From assembly GCA_039933015.1 (NCBI GenBank), contig JBDTOX010000142.1, forward strand, positions 1-16,886: DNA of 16,886 nucleotides, read 5' to 3'. Numbering within the stretch: position 1 is the stretch's first letter; each line of letters begins with the position of its first letter. Shown here in pieces: positions 1 to 7,096 of this stretch. Position numbers and translations under genes: made by a program. The notes beneath the pieces were generated by a model. The model was given only the letters and a program-made list of their open reading frames with translations. It ran no database searches and was not told where the DNA came from. This stretch comes from JBDTOX01 sp039933015. GTDB lineage: Bacteria; Pseudomonadota; Gammaproteobacteria; Burkholderiales; Methylophilaceae.

Positions 1-728
1 GCAATAACCTTGCTGCCGGAATTTTGGGCGATCTGCTGAATTGATCTGACGAACTCCAGTTTGATTCGGTCAGTGTTAATGCCTTGAATGAAATGTTTAT
101 CAATCTTTACGTAATCCGGCCGGAGTTCTGACCATAGGCGCAGGCTGGAAAAACCTTCACCCAGATCATCCATGGCAATCTCGAAACCCATGCTACGGTA
201 ATGCTCGGTAGCCTGACGCAGCAGATTGTAATCAAAAGTGGGAGAGCTCTCGGTTAATTCAATAATAACGTTATGCGGATCAAGCCCCAGTTTGTGTATA
301 TAGGCCAATGTTGAGCCCTTACCCGAATTGGGCTGCATCAGGCAGCCTGGGCTCACATTAAGAAATAGTTTGTATGGGCTGCCTAAGCGCGCAAAAGACT
401 CGAGAACAATCTGGCGGCTGAGATGCTCAACCTCAACAGAAACTTGATACAGCCTCGCTTCTTCGAACAATGTGAGCGGTAAGTGCAATCGACTGTGGAT
501 GGGACCTCTGATTAACCCCTCATGCCCTAGAATGCTGACGTTGTTTATATCGACTATGGGCTGGAATAAAGCGGTTAATTGGCGCTGCTGGATAACCTCA
601 TGCAAATGACGTGAGGATAAATCTTGTTCAGCGGCTATATTCCTGCTGATCGGCCATGTCATACGCGCGCCCCAGTCTATGCCGGTGCTATTGTCGTTCA
701 GGTTGTATTGATAAGCCAAATTTGTCAT
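1..728 (-). CDS. EAL-domain protein (c-di-GMP phosphodiesterase family), C-terminus off the left edge
   Basis: Reading leftward from an ATG at 726-728 gives 242 codons with no stop. A Shine-Dalgarno AGGAGA (736-741) sits 7 bases upstream, which fixes the start. After about 50 residues of unrecognised N-terminus comes an EAL domain: FQPIVD at 55-60, the signature as HEGLIRG (E70; Gly replaces the usual Ala), FLNVSP with N124, IIELTE at 155-160, MDDLGEGFSSL with D187/D188, and DYVKID with K208 and D210. These are metal- and substrate-binding positions of active EAL phosphodiesterases, so hydrolysis of cyclic di-GMP is plausible, but the last catalytic Glu motif and anything after it (for example CBS or GGDEF domains) lie outside the window. 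It is the last visible gene of the leftward glycogen run, 73 bases after the ROK kinase gene, and may be co-transcribed or have its own promoter; I see no terminator or clear promoter between them. Confidence 0.9.
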   Translation of the reverse strand, partial: MTNLAYQYNLNDNSTGIDWGARMTWPISRNIAAEQDLSSRHLHEVIQQRQLTALFQPIVDINNVSILGHEGLIRGPIHSRLHLPLTLFEEARLYQVSVEVEHLSRQIVLESFARLGSPYKLFLNVSPGCLMQPNSGKGSTLAYIHKLGLDPHNVIIELTESSPTFDYNLLRQATEHYRSMGFEIAMDDLGEGFSSLRLWSELRPDYVKIDKHFIQGINTDRIKLEFVRSIQQIAQNSGSKVI

Positions 729-801
729 AGCAGTTTCTCCTGCTGCCAAGACTACGCCGAGATGATGATGTTTTTGTTACAGAACTGGCTTTGAGTAAAA
801 C

Positions 802-1737
802 CTAGACCAAATCAGATAGCAAAGCCGCGCCAATAATGCCGGCCTGGTCACCGCTAGTGGAAATTCTGATAGTAACTTTATCGCGCAATACGGGTATCAG
901 GTCTGTTTGTAAGCGTTGGTTGAATGCGCTTTGCATCAACGGCCAAGCCTGGCTCATGCCACCGCCAATGACGATGTTGCCGACATCCACGACTTTAACA
1001 ATATGTGTCAATGCTTGCGCCAGGCAGGCTCCAGCAAGGCTGTAGGCGCTGAGCGCGTTTTTATCTCCGGTCTGTGCCAACGCTGCAATTTTGCTGGCCT
1101 CAAAATCAAGACCTGTGGCTAGTTTGTAACTAGCTGCCACTCCTGTAGCAGAAGCGTATTGTTCCAGACAGCCACGGTTACCGCAGCCGCAAAGCCTGGC
1201 TGCATCTTCTCCATCTGCACGCGCTACAATCAAATGGCCGATTTCCATGGCAACACCATGTTGACCGGTGAAAGGCCTGCCGGCATAGACCAGCCCCCCC
1301 CCTACCCCTGTGCCTAATCCAATGTAGATGAGGCTGTCTGAGTTGTTTTCATTTAAACGATATTCGCCATATGCTGCAGCCAAAGCATCGTTCTCAACGA
1401 CGACTGATCGGCCGATTTGATCGGATAAGTCGCCAGCTAAATCAGCATTTAGTAGCCCAGGTAAGTTGGGAGATTGCGCAATGCGGCCATTAGCTGGGTC
1501 AATAAAGCCAGGGAAACCAATGCCGACCGAGGTGATTTGAGGATAAGCCTGAAATACTTCTAACAGGGCACCACTCGTGACACGGATAATTTGCTGCCAG
1601 GCAATATCAGGTGCCTGAGTTTTGCAGATGTTGCTAAAGTTGGCGTGAAAGCGCTTTTCGTAAATCAGGCGCAGGCCATCTATTACGCCAACTCGTAAAT
1701 TAGTACCGCCAACATCTACCCCTGCAAATAATGCCAT
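802..1737 (-). CDS. ROK-family sugar kinase, glucokinase-like
   Basis: This 311-residue protein has the full ROK (repressor/ORF/kinase) plan without the N-terminal DNA-binding domain of ROK repressors, so it should be a cytoplasmic kinase. Visible are the phosphate-binding DVGGTNLR (8-15), the catalytic Asp in ENDALAAAYGE (D117), the glycine loop GLGTGVGGG (140-148), EIGH (165-168) and the zinc site CGCGNRGCLE (C183, C185, C190 with H168). ROK kinases phosphorylate glucose, fructose, mannose or amino sugars at the 6-OH using ATP. The setting next to alpha-glucan hydrolases and pgi favours glucose released from glycogen as substrate, but sequence alone does not separate glucokinase from fructokinase or N-acetylhexosamine kinase. 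The start is ATG with no clear Shine-Dalgarno sequence; the gene follows the GH57 gene by 44 bases and is probably in its operon. Its glycine loop is encoded by nine consecutive G. Confidence 0.93.
   Translation of the reverse strand: MALFAGVDVGGTNLRVGVIDGLRLIYEKRFHANFSNICKTQAPDIAWQQIIRVTSGALLEVFQAYPQITSVGIGFPGFIDPANGRIAQSPNLPGLLNADLAGDLSDQIGRSVVVENDALAAAYGEYRLNENNSDSLIYIGLGTGVGGGLVYAGRPFTGQHGVAMEIGHLIVARADGEDAARLCGCGNRGCLEQYASATGVAASYKLATGLDFEASKIAALAQTGDKNALSAYSLAGACLAQALTHIVKVVDVGNIVIGGGMSQAWPLMQSAFNQRLQTDLIPVLRDKVTIRISTSGDQAGIIGAALLSDLV
1294..1302 (-). repeat. Nine-base G homopolymer inside the ROK kinase gene
   Basis: The + strand shows nine C in a row, read as GGG GGG GGG on the coding strand. 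The run encodes Gly146-Gly148 of the nucleotide-binding loop. A one-base slip would shift the frame in the middle of the kinase. Confidence 0.9.
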
Positions 1738-1781
1738 ATAACTTAACAGTTAACTTTATGTAAACAACTTATCTATCTGAT

Positions 1782-3797
1782 TTATAGAACTTCTAACTTG
1801 ATCTCTAGCTGGTCTTTTAAAACTGCCATCGGCCATCGTAGTTCTAAGGTAACGGCCTGCATGATTTTCTCGAAACCAGCCTCGGATTGCGAAACACTAA
1901 AATGTGGATGACTATCAAAATTACAGGCCAGATTGCAATACAGATGTATCGCGCCGCCCAGCACCTCGTCTTCGAGGGCGATATGCTTGAACCCGGTTAA
2001 TTTAAGCGCCTGACCAAAGCCGCCCGAAATATTCCCGTCAAGGCGGAAGCGCCCTGCAGACCCATCGCAGCTAGGCATGGCCAGGTTAATTTCCACCTTG
2101 AAATCCCCTTCTTCCGGCAGCTTGGCAAAGCTATAGCTGACAACCAGGCTGTTAGTCTCCAGTGCAATTTTTTTCTGCACTTCTCCACCACCCAGCGCTG
2201 CTTGAAAATCCAGCGTAATGTTGTCTGCGTCTGGACGACGATAATCCAATACCTCACTTGTCCCATCAATTGCTACCCAGCTATCACAAAACAGGGTTTT
2301 ACGGTAGCTGTCCACCGCCATATCAGCCTGCGTAATCTCATGTTTAAAGCTGACACGTTCATGAGGGTTGGCAATGCCGGTGCCAGTGCCATTGTGCTGC
2401 TGGTCCGATTGCGCATGCACCTTGCGATGGTAATGTTCTGCCTGCCTGGTCAGCGTATCACCAAAATTGTGACGCAGCCTGTAGCTATCAAATTCGCAAA
2501 TGGACGCTGATCCATCCAGCCTGACGATAGCCTGTAACACGCCATTCTGCAGGATCACTTCATCACAGCCGTCCATGTCCAGATCGGTGATGACCTGGGA
2601 GGGCCTATGCGCTACCTCATCGATCAAGCCTTCTAAAGTCAGTATGGCGTTGTAGATGGCGCGGCGCAGATGTGGCAGATAAAGGCCGCCAAACAAGCCA
2701 TGCCAGTAAGCATCATTAGCTTGGGCTTCATACAAGGCTTCCAGCATTGCCGGTGTTTTCTGGTTATCTGGCAAGCTATGGTAGCGTGCTGACAAATCCA
2801 GCATGCGTTTGTGCATCCAGTTGGATTCTGGGTAGCGCATGAAGAAGTTCCGCCATATGCCGCCACGGATATACGGCTTGGTCTGCTCGTAACGATTAGC
2901 CTGTTTTTCCTGGTCAACCAGATCGGCGTAATGATGCGCAGCCGGGACCGGGAGCGTCCATTCATTCATCTCGATATAAGAGGCCGTCGGCAAGTACACT
3001 ACACCCCTGGTTTTAGCCATGGCGTGATAGTCGCTGTAGCGCATGGTCTTGATAATTGATGAATTCAGTACACCTTCGATAAAATTGCGCAGCCAGCCAC
3101 GCTCATAAACCCACTCATAGGTTTCCGGCCAAATGCCAAATTTCTCGATATCGTCAAAATAGATGGCTGCCGCCTGCTGACTGCAATCGGCAAGACTTTC
3201 CAGATAACTCACAACCTCATGCGCAGGTGAAAATGGCAAGCGATAGCGTAAAGCCTCAGAAATAGGGAACAGATCTATCTGACGGCCATCTTCTTCCGTT
3301 GAGTAGTATCCATTGAGCTCGTCATTCTGCCTGCCTGTACACATGAAGTGATAATCATCCACAGTGACATAACGAATGCCGGAATCGGCCAGTGCCGGCA
3401 CTACGGTAGATTCCCATACGCGCTCGGTAAGCCATGCGCCATGCGGCGTCGCTCCCAGCTTTTGCTTAAGATAATCGGATAATTTAGTAATCTGGCCGAT
3501 ACGGTCTCGGGTCGGAATCGACGCCAATACTGGCTCCGTATAGCCAGCACCGAACAATTCAGCCTGTTCGCGTTCTACCATTTCTTTCAGTAGCGCCATC
3601 TCCTCCGGGTAATGTTTAATCATGTAATCCATTAACCAGCCGCTGATATGAATAGCAAAACGGAAGTCTGGATATTGATACAACACGCGTAGAAAAGGAC
3701 CATAGCAACGAACATGAGCATCATCCAGTACGCTCTCGAAATTGCCGACAGGTTGATGGGCATGTACACCCAGTAGTAAAGCGACAGTCTTAGCCAA
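1782..3797 (-). CDS. GH57 4-alpha-glucanotransferase / alpha-amylase-like enzyme
   Basis: This 671-residue protein resembles Thermococcus litoralis 4-alpha-glucanotransferase and Dictyoglomus AmyA. The GH57 conserved regions appear in order: HAHQP (12-16), GAGYTEP (83-89), WLTERVWE (122-129, nucleophile E125), YFDDIEKFGIWP (213-224, acid/base Asp at 215 or 216) and LPTASYIEMNEW. After the (beta/alpha)7 barrel come the all-alpha DUF1925 region and a long beta-rich DUF1926 region from about residue 395 to the end, giving the usual family length. It should move or hydrolyse alpha-1,4-glucan segments in the cytoplasm; no signal peptide is visible. The start is TTG at 3795-3797, with GGGAG seven bases before it and no in-frame ATG nearby. 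The gene follows the other GH57 gene by 52 bases in the glgC run. Transferase and amylase activity cannot be told apart from the sequence. Confidence 0.92.
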   Translation of the reverse strand: MAKTVALLLGVHAHQPVGNFESVLDDAHVRCYGPFLRVLYQYPDFRFAIHISGWLMDYMIKHYPEEMALLKEMVEREQAELFGAGYTEPVLASIPTRDRIGQITKLSDYLKQKLGATPHGAWLTERVWESTVVPALADSGIRYVTVDDYHFMCTGRQNDELNGYYSTEEDGRQIDLFPISEALRYRLPFSPAHEVVSYLESLADCSQQAAAIYFDDIEKFGIWPETYEWVYERGWLRNFIEGVLNSSIIKTMRYSDYHAMAKTRGVVYLPTASYIEMNEWTLPVPAAHHYADLVDQEKQANRYEQTKPYIRGGIWRNFFMRYPESNWMHKRMLDLSARYHSLPDNQKTPAMLEALYEAQANDAYWHGLFGGLYLPHLRRAIYNAILTLEGLIDEVAHRPSQVITDLDMDGCDEVILQNGVLQAIVRLDGSASICEFDSYRLRHNFGDTLTRQAEHYHRKVHAQSDQQHNGTGTGIANPHERVSFKHEITQADMAVDSYRKTLFCDSWVAIDGTSEVLDYRRPDADNITLDFQAALGGGEVQKKIALETNSLVVSYSFAKLPEEGDFKVEINLAMPSCDGSAGRFRLDGNISGGFGQALKLTGFKHIALEDEVLGGAIHLYCNLACNFDSHPHFSVSQSEAGFEKIMQAVTLELRWPMAVLKDQLEIKLEVL

Positions 3798-3849
3798 AGT
3801 CCTGCTCCCGGCAGAGTAATTTATTGAAAATCATTAGACAGCAACAGAT

Positions 3850-5577
3850 TCAAGCTTCTTGCCCGCGCCGCATGGTGCCGCCAACTGTGGGATCACCGGC
3901 GCCCACGCTAATAGGCTGATTCAGTTCTTCTGGTACTGGAAGATTGAGTAAATGATAGAGATTGGAGAGGTTGCGCCGGTACAGGCGATCAAAACTATCC
4001 ACACTTACGGCTGAGTTGTAATCACCAAACCACCAGAACCAGTCCGAACCTTCACAGATAGCCAACTGGCGCTCGCAAGCCTCACACTCTTCTGAGCTGA
4101 GTACCCCAGTCTGCATCACTTCGTCGTATTTCTTTTTGGCCTGGCATAGCAAGTCCCAGCCCAGATTTTTTTCCGTAGACCCTATCCAGGTGCTGAAACT
4201 GCCATATACCCAACTGCCTGCGGCAATGGCGGGCAAGGTCTCCATGGCAGTGGCCGTACTTGTTGTGGATTGCGCTACGATATCGCTAAAAGTCGCCATC
4301 TCGATATCCGGATGATTCGTCAGTGCTTCATAAAGTTCGGTGAGAAAATAATAACCATTGTAGGGGTAGTATTCCCACGCGTTTTCGCCATCAAGAATGA
4401 TGCTAACGACAGAGCCGGTTTCGGAGGTCGAGGCTGCGTGGATATTTTCCAGCGCCTGGATGAAATCCTTTACTGCCACATTTGAATGCCACTTGGCATA
4501 CTCGAAGCCGATTTTGTCCGATAAATTATCGTCGCGGAAGAAACAAACAATTGCGTGATTGCCATCTGTGACTCTATATGGCTTGTATAGATATTCGTGT
4601 CGCGGCTGTAAATCCAGGCTATCAAAAGATTTATACAGGCTATTGGTCAGCACACCCTCGCCCGTTGCCGCCCATTTAACGCCATGCTCTGCCATTAATG
4701 ATAACGCGGCATGGGAAACGCCACCCTCGGCAGGCCACATGCCTGATGGCACTTCACCGAAGCGTTTGTTATGGGATGTTTGAGCTGCCTCAATGTGCGC
4801 CTGAGCCCTTGCTCTGCCGCCGGGGTATTGACCGCAATGCGGCAGAGGTGCATAAGGCATAGCATCGCGCGTACATTTGAAATCAAGTAGCAATGGCAGG
4901 ATCGGATGGTAATACGGCGTGGTGGATAACTCGATTTGACCGGTTTCTTGTAATTTCTTATAACGCGGAATTAATCCATCTATGAGCTCACCTATGAGCT
5001 CGAACAAATCGAGGCGATCTTTTAGGGTAAATTGGCAACCCTTCTCCATCAGGCTTTGTACCAGCTTGCTCTCGCGCCGAACACTTTCGCCTGTCCATGC
5101 CAGGTGATACCAGACCAGCAAGTCCGCCATATATTGGCCGGAGAGGTATTTGAATGCAGTTTCACCTTCTGATGCCAGGGAACTGTAGATGTTATGCAGA
5201 CGTTGATAATGAGCAAAAGGGGCCAGCATTTTTTCGTGATGGCTTTTGAAGCCGCTCTCAATAATCAGGCGGCGCTGTTTTGTGGGGATATGTTCGAGCT
5301 CTTTTTCTGCGAGCAGCGCCAGCAAAGGGTCGCGCATATTCCCGGTTTTGAATTGATCGCTGTAATCTTCCAGCTGATCCAATAGCACAGGCACAAAGTT
5401 AAACGTTACGCGTGCTTTAGGATTTTCCTCTAAATGAAATGCCATGTCGGTGTAATCCTTGATGGCATGCAGATATGTCCATGGCAGAACATACTCGCCC
5501 GAGAGCGTGTCCCGATAATCGGGCTGGTGCATGTGCCAATAAAGATTGAGGTAAAGCTTGGGGCGCACCGACGTCAT
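3850..5577 (-). CDS. GH57 glycoside hydrolase, amylopullulanase-like
   Basis: This 575-residue enzyme belongs to a different GH57 subfamily from its downstream neighbour. Motifs are YWHMHQPDYRD (13-23), ELSTTPYYHPILPLL (216-230), MWPAEGGVS (280-288, probable nucleophile E284), FFRDDNLSDKIGF (346-358) and IILDGENAWEYY (393-404, probable acid/base D396). The C-terminal part carries SDWFWWFGDYNS (511-522), which I associate with the GH57 amylopullulanase-type group. It likely cleaves alpha-1,4 and/or alpha-1,6 bonds in glycogen or maltodextrin; no signal peptide is visible, so it should act on intracellular polymer. The start is ATG, with AAGG five bases upstream. It lies 50 bases after glgC on the same strand, with a GC-rich hairpin in the gap. 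The exact bond specificity is an inference. Confidence 0.92.
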   Translation of the reverse strand: MTSVRPKLYLNLYWHMHQPDYRDTLSGEYVLPWTYLHAIKDYTDMAFHLEENPKARVTFNFVPVLLDQLEDYSDQFKTGNMRDPLLALLAEKELEHIPTKQRRLIIESGFKSHHEKMLAPFAHYQRLHNIYSSLASEGETAFKYLSGQYMADLLVWYHLAWTGESVRRESKLVQSLMEKGCQFTLKDRLDLFELIGELIDGLIPRYKKLQETGQIELSTTPYYHPILPLLLDFKCTRDAMPYAPLPHCGQYPGGRARAQAHIEAAQTSHNKRFGEVPSGMWPAEGGVSHAALSLMAEHGVKWAATGEGVLTNSLYKSFDSLDLQPRHEYLYKPYRVTDGNHAIVCFFRDDNLSDKIGFEYAKWHSNVAVKDFIQALENIHAASTSETGSVVSIILDGENAWEYYPYNGYYFLTELYEALTNHPDIEMATFSDIVAQSTTSTATAMETLPAIAAGSWVYGSFSTWIGSTEKNLGWDLLCQAKKKYDEVMQTGVLSSEECEACERQLAICEGSDWFWWFGDYNSAVSVDSFDRLYRRNLSNLYHLLNLPVPEELNQPISVGAGDPTVGGTMRRGQEA

Positions 5578-5598
5578 ATGAACCTTAAAAATTTTCTG

Positions 5599-5621
5599 CG
5601 CCCGATCTTGTGGACCGGGCG
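5599..5621 (-). terminator. GC-rich hairpin between glgC and the GH57 gene
   Basis: A 9-bp stem (arms 5599-5607 and 5613-5621, one G-U pair in the RNA) with a five-base loop follows the glgC stop. The nearest T run on the transcribed strand comes 7 bases later and is short, so this is at best a leaky terminator. It could equally be an mRNA-stabilising or processing hairpin that sets glgC output against the GH57 genes. Confidence 0.35.
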
Positions 5622-5627
5622 GTTGGA

Positions 5628-6908
5628 TTAACGTGCTTGATGTAACGTCTGGCCCAACATGTCAGGTGTAACTAGTGTAATGCCCTTTTCTGATACATAA
5701 AAACGCTTGCGGTCTTGTTCCGGGTTAACGCCAATTTCCATGCCGTCCGGGATACGTGTGCCTTTATCTATCACTACACGCTTGAGTGTGACATGGCGGC
5801 CAATATCGACTGAAGGCAAAATTACTGAATCTTGAATAACGCTGTAACTATTTACCCGCACATCAGAAAACAGGACGGAATTGCTAACACTTGAACCACT
5901 GATGATGCATCCGCCAGACACCATGGAGTCTGTCGCTTTGCCGCATCTGTCTTTATTATCAAATACAAATTTGGCCGGTGGCAATTGTTCCTGGTGAGTC
6001 CAGATCGGCCAGATCCGATCATATAAGTTAAGTTCCGGAGTGACCTTGGTAAGTTCCATGTTCGCTTCCCAATAGGCATCTATCGTACCAACATCACGCC
6101 AGTAATAATTGCCGTTAGTCGCGCCTACACAGCTATCAACAAAGCGATGGGTATAAACACGATACTTACTGATCAGGTGGGGGATAATATCCTGACCAAA
6201 ATCGTGCGCGGAGTGTGGGTCGTCAGCGTCCCGGATTAGCTGCTCATAAAGAAAGGAAGCATTAAACACATAGATGCCCATGCTCGCCAATGCCTGATCT
6301 GGATTATCGGGCAATGCATCAGGTTTTGCCGGTTTTTCTTTGAAGTCGACTACACGATCAGTTTCATCAACTTTAATTACGCCAAATGCTTTGGCGTCCT
6401 CAATCGACACGTTCAAGCAAGCCACCGTCATATCGGCTTTATTGTGTACATGCGAAGCCAGCATTTGGCCATAGTCCATTTTGTAAATTTGATCGCCAGA
6501 CAGAATCATCACATACTCTGCATCCATGGAGCGCAGGATATCCAGGTTCTGGAATACAGCATCCGCCGTGCCCTTGTACCACTCTTCCTGGATACGTTGC
6601 TGGGCTGGCAGCAATTCGACAAATTCATTGAATTCACCACGCAGAAACCCCCATCCGCGCTGAATATGCTGGATCAGGCTATGCGATTTATATTGGGTGA
6701 CCACACCCACGCGACGTACGCCGGAGTTGATACAATTGGAGAGAGGAAAATCAATAATACGGAATTTGCCGCCAAAAGGCACTGCCGGCTTCGCGCGCCA
6801 ACTAGTCAAATCTTTTAGGCGGCTACCTCTGCCACCGGCGAGGATCAGCGCTACGGTGTTTTTCGTAAGGGCGCTGACAAAACGGGAAGAAGTTGAATCC
6901 TGCTGCAT
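5628..6908 (-). CDS. glgC: Glucose-1-phosphate adenylyltransferase (ADP-glucose pyrophosphorylase)
   Basis: GlgC makes ADP-glucose from glucose-1-phosphate and ATP, the committed step of bacterial glycogen synthesis. The N-terminal nucleotidyltransferase domain has ILAGGRGSRLKDLT (22-35), where K32 corresponds to the Lys39 fructose-1,6-bisphosphate activator site of E. coli, then WYKGTADAV (110-118), the catalytic Asp in LSGDQIYK (D139) and FKEKPAKP with the sugar-phosphate Lys (K192). YYWRDVGTIDAYW (268-280) leads to the C-terminal left-handed beta-helix (about 320-426), which starts at MVSGGCIISGS. I chose the ATG at 6906-6908 (426 residues, usual length) because AGGAGGAG lies at 6914-6921. 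An in-frame ATG ten codons upstream (6936-6938) has no ribosome site and would add a non-conserved tail. It is first gene of the leftward glycogen run and divergent from glgB. Confidence 0.97.
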   Translation of the reverse strand: MQQDSTSSRFVSALTKNTVALILAGGRGSRLKDLTSWRAKPAVPFGGKFRIIDFPLSNCINSGVRRVGVVTQYKSHSLIQHIQRGWGFLRGEFNEFVELLPAQQRIQEEWYKGTADAVFQNLDILRSMDAEYVMILSGDQIYKMDYGQMLASHVHNKADMTVACLNVSIEDAKAFGVIKVDETDRVVDFKEKPAKPDALPDNPDQALASMGIYVFNASFLYEQLIRDADDPHSAHDFGQDIIPHLISKYRVYTHRFVDSCVGATNGNYYWRDVGTIDAYWEANMELTKVTPELNLYDRIWPIWTHQEQLPPAKFVFDNKDRCGKATDSMVSGGCIISGSSVSNSVLFSDVRVNSYSVIQDSVILPSVDIGRHVTLKRVVIDKGTRIPDGMEIGVNPEQDRKRFYVSEKGITLVTPDMLGQTLHQAR

Positions 6909-6913
6909 TTTTG

Positions 6914-6921
6914 CTCCTCCT
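6914..6921 (-). promoter_or_regulatory. Ribosome binding site of glgC
   Basis: AGGAGGAG on the minus strand, with the AGGAGG core at 6916-6921, ends about 5-7 bases before the ATG at 6908. This decides the glgC start against the longer reading frame. Confidence 0.8.
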
Positions 6922-7014
6922 GATTTATAGTTTGGCATATCATGTAATGCCTTGGAGCATTAACTGTAGAGCATTCAACTAAGCCGTTGCGCGTTATTTG
7001 ATTGCCCCTGAGCC

Positions 7015-7020
7015 ATTATA
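7015..7020 (-). promoter_or_regulatory. Possible -10 box for the glgC run
   Basis: A perfect TATAAT on the minus strand lies about 107 bases upstream of the glgC ATG. No good -35 box stands at normal spacing (TTGCCT is only 14 bases away), so the promoter would need an activator or is a chance match. Confidence 0.3.
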
Positions 7021-7075
7021 GACAAGAAAATTGAAGGCAATCCAGTAAAATTGCAGCTCCACACCGAAATTTTTG

Positions 7076-7096
7076 ATGAGAATTCATTTTGCCTAA
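7076..7096 (+). other. Six-codon upstream ORF overlapping the glgB start
   Basis: ATG at 7076 reads M-R-I-H-F-A and stops at TAA 7094-7096. It overlaps the TTG start of glgB (7089) in another frame. It could couple or dampen glgB translation, or be chance; there is no strong ribosome site for it. Confidence 0.2.

Larger units (their letters stand above)
6909..7088. promoter_or_regulatory. Divergent glgC / glgB control region
   Basis: These 180 gene-free bases separate the leftward glgC run from the rightward glgB-pgi pair, so both promoters should lie here. A near-repeat GAGCATTAAC (6955-6964) / GAGCATTCAAC (6969-6979) recurs with a 14-base step and could be a regulator site, though that is speculative. 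I see no strong -35/-10 pair for glgB. Confidence 0.6.

Noticed and set aside
6444..6818. 124-codon open frame on the + strand opposite glgC
   Set aside because: Fully antisense to glgC with low-complexity, family-free translation.
6909..6938. Longer glgC start ten codons upstream
   Set aside because: The strong AGGAGGAG site would lie inside the coding region; the shorter start gives normal GlgC length.
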